Assembly: GCF_004005935.1 (NCBI RefSeq)
Contig: NZ_SACQ01000001.1
Coordinates: 1 to 64,000 of the forward strand
Length of the DNA: 64,000 nucleotides
Source of the DNA: Neptunomonas marina
GTDB lineage: Bacteria > Pseudomonadota > Gammaproteobacteria > Pseudomonadales > Balneatricaceae
Direction: 5' to 3'
Numbering within the stretch: position 1 is the stretch's first letter; each line of letters starts with the position of its first letter. Position numbers and translations under genes: made by a program. Positions 39,199 to 47,457 of this stretch are shown one piece after another. The notes beneath the pieces were generated by a model. That model was given only the letters and a program-made list of their open reading frames with translations, made no database searches and was not told where the DNA came from.

Positions 39199-39217
39199 GA
39201 AAATGTCCTATATTTTG

Positions 39218-39229
39218 GCCGATATCGGC
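39218..39229 (-). repeat. Palindrome in the rpsA leader
   Basis: GCCGATATCGGC is a perfect 12-bp palindrome 20 bp upstream of the rpsA ATG. In E. coli the rpsA leader folds into hairpins used for autoregulation by S1; a similar role here is inference. Confidence 0.4.
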
Positions 39230-39345
39230 GGTTGGTTTACCGCAAGCGATCTTCGGCGCGTATCCCATAGCACCAGCCTATAGGGTCAGTTTGATTAAAT
39301 ACGCGCATACCTACTGGTGAGTGCACGCGCATCATAAAAATATGA

Positions 39346-39357
39346 GCGCGCATTATA
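39346..39357 (-). promoter_or_regulatory. Likely rpsA promoter (-10 and GC-rich discriminator)
   Basis: On the minus strand a perfect TATAAT (39352-39357) is followed at once by GCGCGC (39346-39351). GC-rich discriminators are typical of growth-rate and stringently controlled promoters of translation genes. The -35 box is poor. The implied leader is about 145 nt. Confidence 0.45.
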
Positions 39358-39383
39358 CAGCAGAATAGGACTATAAGGTAGGG

Positions 39384-40163
39384 TTAAAGCTCGTCTTCCT
39401 CTAAGCGTTGGCGAACGCTGAGTTGGCAAGGTTCGAGCACCATTGACAGGTCTTGATAAAGAGCTTGGGGTAAATCGGACGTGTCATCAGTGCGGAAAAA
39501 TGTTGCTAAGCGGCGCTCCTCTGATGCCGAGTTTGCTGCAACTTCAACAGCATCTCCGACGCAAAACGCATAACCTGGCAGGTAATCGCTAATCAGCGTT
39601 TGTTTTTTATCTTCAGATAACATCAGGCGATTACGCGTAATGTAAGCTTTGTACTCAGCGGCTCCAGCCGCTGCCATAATCTCAATTTGCAGGGTGGTAA
39701 AGCGCTCCGCATCTGGTGATCGGATAAGAAACGCTTTGAGTTGGCGCTCAACGGATTTGAGTTCGTCCTCCAAGCGGTCAGGCGCAAAGTGTTCGTTAAG
39801 GCGCTTGTAGTCTTCAAGTTCATTAATTTGCGCTTGTAGTTTTTCTATCTCGGATTTGAGCACTTGGGTTTCTGTAATGAGCTGCTCTTTATCGTTGATG
39901 AGGCTCTTAATCACCTTTTGCGTTGGTGTTAGCTTGTTTTCATCAAATGTGGGTGGGAGTTGCTTGGCACCAAGCTCCCCGGTTGTTTCAAAGCTAGTTG
40001 AGCTAGCTACCATTTCATATCCAAAGCGCTCAAGCTCTTTCTCATTACGCTTATGTTGAGCGTCGATGCGTTGGTACGCAAAGTAACCGCCCACACCTAA
40101 CGCGACTAAAATCACGGGCACGAGCAGCAACACGAGGGTAGAGAACGCTTTGGATTTACTCAT
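39384..40163 (-). CDS. Membrane-anchored coiled-coil hypothetical protein
   Basis: I do not recognise this 259-aa protein. One N-terminal membrane helix (about residues 9-28) is followed by a Lys/Glu-rich coiled coil. The strongest heptad run is around residues 85-145 (LINDKEQLITETQVLKSEIE and beyond). A C-terminal region has two cysteines (YAFCVGD, LEPCQLS). It would sit in the periplasm or cytoplasmic face depending on orientation. It starts 8 bp after prc, so it is likely co-expressed with that periplasmic protease. Confidence 0.7.
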   Translation of the reverse strand: MSKSKAFSTLVLLLVPVILVALGVGGYFAYQRIDAQHKRNEKELERFGYEMVASSTSFETTGELGAKQLPPTFDENKLTPTQKVIKSLINDKEQLITETQVLKSEIEKLQAQINELEDYKRLNEHFAPDRLEDELKSVERQLKAFLIRSPDAERFTTLQIEIMAAAGAAEYKAYITRNRLMLSEDKKQTLISDYLPGYAFCVGDAVEVAANSASEERRLATFFRTDDTSDLPQALYQDLSMVLEPCQLSVRQRLEEDEL

Positions 40164-40171
40164 CTTATCGC

Positions 40172-42238
40172 TCAGTTGCTAGCTGCATAGTGTGTAGAGA
40201 GCTCCATCAAGTCGATCAGAATGCGGCCGCTCTCGGTTAAGACTGCGCGAGATTCCTCCGAAATCGGTGTGCCTTGCTCATCTTTTTTCAGTAGGTCGTC
40301 CAGTTCTGAAAGTTGTTTGATTGGGGCTTCACCTTTGGCGACACGGCGGCGGTTTTCCGCTTCAAGTTGCCAATTTTCTGCTTCCTCGCGCTTGAGCTTA
40401 AGTGCTGACTCGTTGAGTGGCACCAGATCGTTCGCTTTGTCCTCCTGCTGGCGTGCAATTTGCTCTCGCATGAACATAAAGTCAGGCTGAGTCGACACGC
40501 GGGCATTGTGACGAGCTAGTAGCTTATCTAAGAAAGGAGAAAAGCCGCTGTACATGCCATGTTTGGCTTGTTTGACCTCATCCCAAGGGAGGGCTCCTTC
40601 AAGTGCACTCTCGCCAATCTCCTCTTTATCAAATAGGCTTGGCATGGTCACATCAGGGATAACCCCTTTGTTCTGAGTGCTTTCGCCAGAGATGCGGTAG
40701 AATTTTGCGTGAGTGAGCTTTAGCTGGCCGTGATCCAATGGTTGGAGAGTTTGTACGGTGCCTTTACCGAACGTTTGATCCCCAATCACTAAGCCGCGAC
40801 GGTAGTCTTGAATAGCTCCGGCAAAAATCTCAGAAGCTGACGCACTTAACCGATTAACTAGCACGGCCATTGGGCCTGTGTAAGCAATTTTCGGGTTGAA
40901 ATCGCCGAGAATATCAACGCGCCCTTGTGGGTCTCTGATCTGCACGGTAGGACCGCGGTCGATAAACAGGCCAACCAGCTCATTGGCTTCGCGTAGCGAA
41001 CCCCCACCATTGTTGCGCAGGTCGATGATCAGACCGTCGATATTGTCTGTTTTCAGCTCTTTGACTAGCTGTTCAACATCACGGGTGGTGCTCTTATAGT
41101 CAGCATCGCCGCGCTGTAGGGCAGCAAAATCAATATAAAAGGCGGGAATGTCGATCACGCCAAGCTTGTAGTTACGCCCTTTGTGCTCAATATCAATAAT
41201 CTCTTTGTGCGCAGCCTGCTCTTCTAGACGGACCTTATTACGTTCGATTAAAACGACCTTGCGCGCGGTTTGATCGGCACTGCCAGACGGAATCACCTCA
41301 AGGCGCACAATGGATCCTTTTGGGCCGCGAATCTTATCAACTACATCGTCAAGCCGTAGCCCAACAACGTCCTCAATTGTCCCCTCAGCCCCTTGGCCAA
41401 CGCCAACGATAAGGTCAGAGGGCTTTAGTTGACCTGTTTTATCCGCAGGGCCTGCTGGGACGAGGCGTACAATTTTTGTGTGCTCATTTTCGCTCTGCAG
41501 CACCGCGCCGATGCCCTCAAGCGAGAGGCTCATATTGATCTTAAAGTTCTCGGAGTTACGTGGCGAGAAGTAGGAGGTATGAGGGTCAAATTTTTTCGTG
41601 AAAACGTTAACAAACTGCTGGAATACGTCTTCGCTGTTGGTTTGTGAGATCCGCTTCAACTGGTTTTGGTAGCGCTTGATCAACGCCTCGCGAGCGTCTT
41701 CGCCAGTTTTGTCGGCTAGACGAAGATTCAAAAGGGCGCTCTTCAAGCGTTTTCGCCATAAATCTTCGAGCTCTTTCTTGTTCATTGCCCACTCGTTATC
41801 AGAGCGGTCAGTGTCGAGCGTTTCATCTTTGGTGAAATCAAAAGCGGTATCGTCGTTTAAGCGTGCGATGAACCAATCAAGCTGCTGCTTAATACGCTGT
41901 TGAGCGCGATTAAAAATCTGGTAGGCATGCTCTAGATTGCCCGCTTCAACCTCATCATCGAGCGTATAACGATAGGCATCGAACTCGGTGATATCGGATT
42001 GATAGAAAGCTAAACGGTTTGGGTCGAGGCTCTTTATATAGCTATCAAGTAAGCGGCTAGATAGCTCGTCGTTTATCTGAATTTTGTTGTAATGTCCGCT
42101 CTGCAGGGAGTTAACAATATCTTTCAGTGTACTGCGATGAACCTCTTGAGGAAGTAGCGTGGAAAGATCCGCGCTCGCCCAGCTTAAGGAAGGGATGAGT
42201 ACTAAGCTTGCAAGTGTTGTACGTAACGCTTTTTTCAT
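40172..42238 (-). CDS. prc: Tail-specific periplasmic protease Prc
   Basis: Prc degrades misfolded and regulated periplasmic proteins from their C-termini, including lytic enzymes of wall growth. The 688-aa protein has a signal peptide (to about residue 22), a long N-terminal helical domain, a PDZ domain (SLEGIGAVLQSENEHTKIVR, GPADKTGQLKPSD) and the S41 core. The catalytic Ser is in SASASEIFAGA and the Lys in GDQTFGKGTVQ. The C-terminal DUF3340-type region is present. Length is near E. coli Prc (682 aa). Confidence 0.95.
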   Translation of the reverse strand: MKKALRTTLASLVLIPSLSWASADLSTLLPQEVHRSTLKDIVNSLQSGHYNKIQINDELSSRLLDSYIKSLDPNRLAFYQSDITEFDAYRYTLDDEVEAGNLEHAYQIFNRAQQRIKQQLDWFIARLNDDTAFDFTKDETLDTDRSDNEWAMNKKELEDLWRKRLKSALLNLRLADKTGEDAREALIKRYQNQLKRISQTNSEDVFQQFVNVFTKKFDPHTSYFSPRNSENFKINMSLSLEGIGAVLQSENEHTKIVRLVPAGPADKTGQLKPSDLIVGVGQGAEGTIEDVVGLRLDDVVDKIRGPKGSIVRLEVIPSGSADQTARKVVLIERNKVRLEEQAAHKEIIDIEHKGRNYKLGVIDIPAFYIDFAALQRGDADYKSTTRDVEQLVKELKTDNIDGLIIDLRNNGGGSLREANELVGLFIDRGPTVQIRDPQGRVDILGDFNPKIAYTGPMAVLVNRLSASASEIFAGAIQDYRRGLVIGDQTFGKGTVQTLQPLDHGQLKLTHAKFYRISGESTQNKGVIPDVTMPSLFDKEEIGESALEGALPWDEVKQAKHGMYSGFSPFLDKLLARHNARVSTQPDFMFMREQIARQQEDKANDLVPLNESALKLKREEAENWQLEAENRRRVAKGEAPIKQLSELDDLLKKDEQGTPISEESRAVLTESGRILIDLMELSTHYAASN

Positions 42239-42379
42239 AATCTCTTTCTGCTTCCGGTTCAGATAAACGTATGACCAGTGCGGCTGTAGGTTGTTCCTCC
42301 GAGCGACTTAAGTGAGTGTAGCTATCGCCCTCAATAATGTAAAATCAATAGTTTACTCGGCAAAAATGAAGAGGTTTTT

Positions 42380-42892
42380 ATGTGGCAACGCTCTGTTTTG
42401 CTCCTGTCTTTGGCGCTTTTGGTCGCAGGTTGCGGAGAAGATCCTGAAAAAGAAGCGTTTCGACAATCATTGATCGACAAGGCGCTTAATGATGAAACCC
42501 GCAAGGCTGGAGATGCCTTTCAAGCGTCGTATCGTGATCAGCCCGATGTTAAAGAGCTAGAAGCAGGAATACTCTATCGTGTGCTGCGCGACGGCAATGG
42601 AGAGGTACCAGTGCTGCAAGATAGTGTGGTTGTTCATTATGAAGGCACCCGTGTTGATGGTGAGGTTTTTGATAGCTCCTATGAACGCGAAAAGCCTTCT
42701 ACTCTCCCACTGAAAGGCGTTATTCGCGGGTGGCAAAAGGTGCTAACAAAGATGCCGGTAGGTAGCCAGTGGGAAGTTGTATTACCTCCAGAACAAGCCT
42801 ATGGTGCAACCAGCCCGAACACTAAAATTCCAGCAAACTCAACGCTGATATTCAAGATTGATCTGCTGGATAAGCAAACCCCTGAGGAGTAA
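42380..42892 (+). CDS. FKBP-type peptidyl-prolyl isomerase lipoprotein
   Basis: The 170-aa protein has a lipoprotein signal with lipobox LVAGC (C18), a short helical FKBP_N-like stretch, and an FKBP domain (VVHYEGTRVDGEVFDSSYER, GVIRGWQKVLTKMPVGSQW, PPEQAYGA, NSTLIFKIDLL). It would catalyse proline isomerisation in periplasmic folding, attached to a membrane. It is shorter than FkpA or Mip, with a reduced dimerisation region. apeB follows after 8 bp. Confidence 0.9.
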   Translation: MWQRSVLLLSLALLVAGCGEDPEKEAFRQSLIDKALNDETRKAGDAFQASYRDQPDVKELEAGILYRVLRDGNGEVPVLQDSVVVHYEGTRVDGEVFDSSYEREKPSTLPLKGVIRGWQKVLTKMPVGSQWEVVLPPEQAYGATSPNTKIPANSTLIFKIDLLDKQTPEE

Positions 42893-42900
42893 CCCAAGAG

Positions 42901-44181
42901 ATGACCGTTGTTAACCGTTTGGCGCAGTTTTTGGATGCTTCTCCAACGCCTTTTCACGCCGTAGAGAATATGCGCGCGGCGTTACTCAGTGCTGGATTTC
43001 AAGAGTTAAATGAAGCTGATGCCTGGGATCTGAAGGCGGCTCAGCGATATTTTACAACGCGCAACGGCGCTTCTATCGTGGCTTGGCAGATGCCAGCAGA
43101 CGCCTTGGCTGAGTCAGGGCTGCGAATGGTCGGTGCGCATACCGATTCACCCTGTCTTAAGGTCAAACCAAAACCAGAACTGCACCAACAAGGCTACTGG
43201 CAGTTGGGTGTCGAAGTTTACGGTGGCGTTTTACTGAATCCTTGGTTTGATCGAGGGCTTGCTTTGGCGGGGCGCTTAACGTGCCTTGATGAGGGCGGTG
43301 CGTTGTGCCACCACTTGATCGACTTCAAGCGTGCCATTGCCGTTATTCCAAATCTTGCTATTCATCTTGACCGTGAGGCTAACAGCGGTCGCGCCATTAA
43401 CGCTCAAACCATGCTGCCACCTATTTTAGGGCAGTCAGATCAGGCGCTCGATTTTCGTGCCTTGCTTCGTGAAGAGCTAGCGCGCCAAGGGGTTGTGGTT
43501 AGCGAGGTCATTGATTACGAATTGTCGTTCTACGATACGCAAGGCGCTGAAACGGTCGGGCTGAATAATGAGCTTTTCATGTCTGCACGCCTTGATAATT
43601 TGTTGAGCTGTTTTATGGGGCTGGAAGCGCTGCTCAATGCGGATGCCAAAACCGGTATGTTGTTGGTGTGCAATGATCACGAAGAGGTCGGCAGTATGAG
43701 TGCCACGGGTGCGCAAGGCCCGATGCTAGAAAACGTTTTGATGCGTATGCTGCCGGATGCTGAGCAGCGTATCTGTATGCTGACGCGCTCTATGATGATC
43801 TCAGCTGACAACGCCCATGGTATCCATCCCAACTTTGCTGATCGTCATGATGCGAACCATGGCCCCCTGTTGAATGCGGGCCCGGTGATTAAACTTAATG
43901 CCAACCAGCGTTACGCATCGACTGATGTGACCAGCGCCATCTTTAAACTTTTAGCGCGTGATGCTGGTGTGAGTGTGCAGGAGTTTGTTGTGCGTTCTGA
44001 CATGGCATGCGGCAGCACCATTGGTCCGATTACATCAGCGGAACTGGGTGTTAAAACACTGGATATCGGTGTGCCGCAGTTTGGTATGCATTCGATTCGC
44101 GAGACCGCAGGGGTACAGGATGTTGAGGCGACGGTCGAGGTGCTGACGCGCTTTTATCAGCTCGACAGTCTTCCGGCTTAA
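42901..44181 (+). CDS. apeB: M18 family aminopeptidase
   Basis: This is a cytoplasmic zinc aminopeptidase of the aspartyl-aminopeptidase family. Its metal site is complete: GAHTDSPCLKVKP, the EVYGGVLLNPWFDRGLALAGR segment, NDHEEVGSMSATGAQGP, SADNAHGIHPN, and GMHSIRE near the end. Length is 426 aa, typical of M18 family members annotated ApeB. It probably shares a transcript with the FKBP lipoprotein gene. Confidence 0.93.
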   Translation: MTVVNRLAQFLDASPTPFHAVENMRAALLSAGFQELNEADAWDLKAAQRYFTTRNGASIVAWQMPADALAESGLRMVGAHTDSPCLKVKPKPELHQQGYWQLGVEVYGGVLLNPWFDRGLALAGRLTCLDEGGALCHHLIDFKRAIAVIPNLAIHLDREANSGRAINAQTMLPPILGQSDQALDFRALLREELARQGVVVSEVIDYELSFYDTQGAETVGLNNELFMSARLDNLLSCFMGLEALLNADAKTGMLLVCNDHEEVGSMSATGAQGPMLENVLMRMLPDAEQRICMLTRSMMISADNAHGIHPNFADRHDANHGPLLNAGPVIKLNANQRYASTDVTSAIFKLLARDAGVSVQEFVVRSDMACGSTIGPITSAELGVKTLDIGVPQFGMHSIRETAGVQDVEATVEVLTRFYQLDSLPA

Positions 44182-44189
44182 ATTGCCCA

Positions 44190-44220
44190 GAGCGCCCTGG
44201 CACTTTTGGACAGGGCGCTC
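44190..44220 (+). terminator. Hairpin after apeB, possible terminator
   Basis: GAGCGCCCTG and CAGGGCGCTC form a perfect 10-bp stem around an 11-nt loop, 9 bp after the apeB stop. There is no clear T-run, so termination would be weak or Rho-dependent. Confidence 0.5.
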
Positions 44221-44283
44221 GTTAAGGCAATCTTTTCATACAGTTTTTGCGTAAAAGTGCGTAACAAAATCAGCCAATACTCG

Positions 44284-44314
44284 TCTATATTTATATAGAT
44301 CAAGGTGTTACACC
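44284..44314 (+). promoter_or_regulatory. Two adjacent inverted repeats before arsS
   Basis: TCTATAT-TT-ATATAGA (44284-44299) and GGTGT-T-ACACC (44304-44314) are both perfect and 4 bp apart, 20 bp upstream of the arsS ATG. They lie where an operator would be expected. The binding protein is unknown. Confidence 0.45.
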
Positions 44315-44334
44315 TCACACGATAGGACTGACCT

Positions 44335-45291
44335 ATGCACGAAATGCGCCCCCACCTCATCGCGACCGATTTTCCCCCGCTGATTCGATCCTCACTCGAT
44401 ACGATGCAAGCCAACCTTGGTTATCGTTGCAACCAGACATGTGTACATTGCCATGTTGGGTCCAGCCCGCATCGTACTGAGGAGATGAGCTGGGAAACCA
44501 TGGAAATGATGCTGCGCGTGATGGAGCAACATCAGGTGACAACACTGGATATGACCGGTGGAGCCCCTGAGATGAATCCTCACTTTCGGCCGTTGGTGCA
44601 AGCTGCACGAGCACAAGGCGTTCATGTTATGGACCGCTGCAACTTAACGATTCTCAACGAGCCGGGTTATGAGTGGCTAGCAGATTTCTTGGCAGAGAAC
44701 CAAGTTGAAGTGGTGGCTTCATTGCCTTGTTACCTAGAAGATAACGTCGATAAACAGCGGGGCAAGGGCGTATTTCAGCGCAGTATCGAAGGGCTTAAAC
44801 AACTCAATGAGCTGGGCTACGGGCGCACAAAAGCGCTTTCGCTAAGTCTAGTTTTTAATCCTCAAGGCCCTGTGTTGCCGCCAGAGCAGAGCAGCTTAGA
44901 GGCCGCCTATAAAACCCATCTCAAAGACGCGTTTGGTGTGGAGTTTACGCAGCTCTTTACGCTGGCAAATATGCCGATTAAACGCTTTGGCAGCACGTTG
45001 ATATCAAAAGGCGAATTTGACGATTATATGGCGCTTCTGAAAGGGTCGTTTAACGCGCAGACTTTACCTGGACTGATGTGCAAGTCGTTGATCTCTGTGG
45101 ATTGGCAGGGCTACTTATACGATTGTGACTTTAACCAGCAGCTTGAGATGCCACTGGGTGGCGCGTCAAAACCTGTGCATATTGCGCAGCTGGCAGATAA
45201 TGTGGCGGGGGCGCCAATTCGCGTGGCAGAGCACTGTTATGGTTGTACCGCTGGGCAGGGATCTAGCTGTGGCGGAGCGTTGGCTGATTAA
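44335..45291 (+). CDS. arsS: Arsenosugar biosynthesis radical SAM protein ArsS
   Basis: The 318-aa protein carries the radical SAM cluster motif CNQTCVHC near residue 32, a GGAPEMNPHF segment typical of the ArsS family, and the C-terminal cysteine-rich end HCYGCTAGQGSSCGGAL, probably for an auxiliary cluster. ArsS is proposed to attach the 5'-deoxyadenosyl group to dimethylarsenite in arsenosugar synthesis. The ATG has AGGA 8 bp upstream. It is the first gene of a five-gene operon. No ArsM methyltransferase is in the window. Confidence 0.88.
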   Translation: MHEMRPHLIATDFPPLIRSSLDTMQANLGYRCNQTCVHCHVGSSPHRTEEMSWETMEMMLRVMEQHQVTTLDMTGGAPEMNPHFRPLVQAARAQGVHVMDRCNLTILNEPGYEWLADFLAENQVEVVASLPCYLEDNVDKQRGKGVFQRSIEGLKQLNELGYGRTKALSLSLVFNPQGPVLPPEQSSLEAAYKTHLKDAFGVEFTQLFTLANMPIKRFGSTLISKGEFDDYMALLKGSFNAQTLPGLMCKSLISVDWQGYLYDCDFNQQLEMPLGGASKPVHIAQLADNVAGAPIRVAEHCYGCTAGQGSSCGGALAD

Positions 45292-45292
45292 T

Positions 45293-47443
45293 ATGAACAG
45301 ATCACGCATTCTACTTGTCGCGCTGATCGGCGCGTTGCTCTTTTTGTTCTGGGCGTTGGGTGGCGCAGAGTTGCTCACATTAGAGCGTTTGCAAGCCGAG
45401 CGAGCGGCGTTACTCAACTATCGTGATGCGAATCCACTTTTTAGTAGTGCGTTGTTCTTTACTCTTTACGTCGCTGTTACCGCGCTATCGATTCCCGGTG
45501 CGGCGATCATGACGCTCGCTGGCGGCGCGATTTTTGGTTTAGTCTGGGGTGTGGTGCTGATCTCCTTTGCATCCACACTGGGTGCTACGTTGGCGATGTT
45601 GCTTGCACGCTATCTGGCCAGTGATTGGGTGCGGCAGCGTTTTGGTAGCCGCTTCAAACAGCTAGACAGCGGTATTGAGCGTGAAGGACCATTCTATCTT
45701 TTCTCGTTGCGCCTGATTCCTGCTGTACCGTTTTTCCTGATCAATGTAGTGATGGGGTTAACGAAAATCCGTATCGCCACCTACTGGTGGGTGAGCCAAT
45801 TAGGGATGCTGCCTGCCACTATCGTTTATGTGAATGCAGGTACAGAGCTTGCGCAGATAAGCCAGCTATCTGATATTTTGTCGCCCAGCTTACTCGGTGC
45901 ATTCGTCTTGCTTGGACTCTTCCCATGGATTGCTCGTATCGTGCTCGCGTGGAGTAAGCGGCGCCAGTTAGCACGCCAATGGCAAAAACCGACGCAGTTC
46001 GATAATAACTTGCTGGTGATTGGCGCGGGCAGCGGTGGGCTGGTATCGGCCTATATCGCGGTGGCCACCAAAGCTAAGGTGACTTTGATAGAGCGTCACC
46101 AGATGGGCGGTGATTGTTTGAATACCGGTTGCGTGCCTTCAAAAGCGCTGCTGCGTTGTGCTCGCCAAGCTAAAACGATAACCCAGAGTGGGCGTTTTGG
46201 TATTACCGTCGCGGAACCGCAGGTCGATTTTTCGGCAGTTAAACGCTATGTACAGAACGCGATCTCTCGCATCGAGCCGCACGATTCCGTAGAGCGTTAC
46301 ACTGATCTGGGTGTTGATGTTATTCAAGGCAGTGCTCGCTTAATCACACCTTGGGAGGTAGAAGTCACCAAAAATGATGGTACCAGTGAACGGATCTCCT
46401 CGCGCAGCATCGTGATCGCCACCGGCGCGCGCCCACGTGTCCCTGAGCTACCCGGCATCGAGCACGTTGATGCGCTTACATCCGACACTATTTGGGGCTT
46501 AGAGGCACTGCCGAAGCGTTTGCTTGTGATTGGCGGTGGGCCGATTGGCTGTGAACTTGCGCAGGCGTTTGCGCGGTTAGGAAGTCAGGTTATCTTGGTG
46601 CAGCGCCAAGCTGGGCTGCTACCGAGGGAGGATCAGGATGTTCAAGCGCTTGTTCAAGCGGCGCTGCTGGACGATGGCGTAGAGCTGCATTTAGCAACGC
46701 AAGCGCTAAGCTTTGAAAACCGCGATGGCTCGAAGCTACTGCTCGCGGAATCAGCTGCAGGTGAGGTAGAGATACCCTTTGATGAGGTGCTGGTGGCACT
46801 GGGGCGCCAGCCGAATACAGAAAATTTAGGGCTTGAAGCGCTGGGGATTTCTCTGGATGCACAGCAGCGGCCGATTTTAGATGCCTACCAAGCCAGCCCG
46901 CTCAGCCATATCTATTTTTGTGGCGATGTGATGAGCGATTATCAGTTCACGCATGTGGCGTCCCACCAAGCATGGTATGCCTCTGTCAACGGGTTGTTGG
47001 ATGGTCTGTGGCGCTTTAAAACGGATTATCGGGTGATCCCTTGGGCAACATTCACTGACCCAGAAGTAGCTCGTGTCGGGCTATCTGAAACTGACGCTAA
47101 AGTGCAAGGCATAGCATACGATGTCTCAACCTACTCGCTTGAAGAGCTAGATCGAGCGATTGCCGACGGTGAGAATCATGGTTTTGTGAAGGTGTTAACG
47201 GTGCCCGGTAAAGATCGGATTTTGGGCGTTACCATCGTTGGTAGCCACTCGGCTGAGCTGATTGCAGAGTTTGTGATGGCGATGAAACACAATTTAGGTC
47301 TCAACAAAGTGCTGGGTACTATTCATATCTATCCAACGTATGCGGAAGCCAATAAGTATGTTGCGGGTGTTTGGAAGCGTAGCCAAGTCTCTGCGCGCGT
47401 CATGGCGTGGTTAGCTAAGTTTCAGCGCTGGCGTCGCTCCTGA
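45293..47443 (+). CDS. VTT/TVP38 membrane domain fused to flavin disulfide reductase
   Basis: This 716-aa protein has two parts. Residues 1-225 form a DedA/TVP38-like VTT membrane domain with about five or six helices (LSIPGAAIMTLAGGAIFG, FYLFSLRLIPAVPFFLIN). Residues about 235-716 form a class I pyridine nucleotide-disulfide oxidoreductase: FAD motif GAGSGG, redox cysteines C275 and C280 in GGDCLNTGCVPSKAL, NAD motif GGGPIGCELAQAFARLG, and HIYPTYAEANKYVAG at the C-terminus. The core resembles mercuric reductase but lacks its C-terminal cysteine pair. ATG 45293 lies 1 bp past the arsS stop. The fusion implies a redox step at the membrane; the substrate is unknown. Confidence 0.88.
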   Translation: MNRSRILLVALIGALLFLFWALGGAELLTLERLQAERAALLNYRDANPLFSSALFFTLYVAVTALSIPGAAIMTLAGGAIFGLVWGVVLISFASTLGATLAMLLARYLASDWVRQRFGSRFKQLDSGIEREGPFYLFSLRLIPAVPFFLINVVMGLTKIRIATYWWVSQLGMLPATIVYVNAGTELAQISQLSDILSPSLLGAFVLLGLFPWIARIVLAWSKRRQLARQWQKPTQFDNNLLVIGAGSGGLVSAYIAVATKAKVTLIERHQMGGDCLNTGCVPSKALLRCARQAKTITQSGRFGITVAEPQVDFSAVKRYVQNAISRIEPHDSVERYTDLGVDVIQGSARLITPWEVEVTKNDGTSERISSRSIVIATGARPRVPELPGIEHVDALTSDTIWGLEALPKRLLVIGGGPIGCELAQAFARLGSQVILVQRQAGLLPREDQDVQALVQAALLDDGVELHLATQALSFENRDGSKLLLAESAAGEVEIPFDEVLVALGRQPNTENLGLEALGISLDAQQRPILDAYQASPLSHIYFCGDVMSDYQFTHVASHQAWYASVNGLLDGLWRFKTDYRVIPWATFTDPEVARVGLSETDAKVQGIAYDVSTYSLEELDRAIADGENHGFVKVLTVPGKDRILGVTIVGSHSAELIAEFVMAMKHNLGLNKVLGTIHIYPTYAEANKYVAGVWKRSQVSARVMAWLAKFQRWRRS

Positions 47444-47457
47444 TTCGGAGAGAGTAA

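Noticed and set aside
44178-44414. Minus-strand frame over the arsS upstream region
   Set aside because: It covers the hairpin and promoter region and overlaps arsS; it has no protein-like character.
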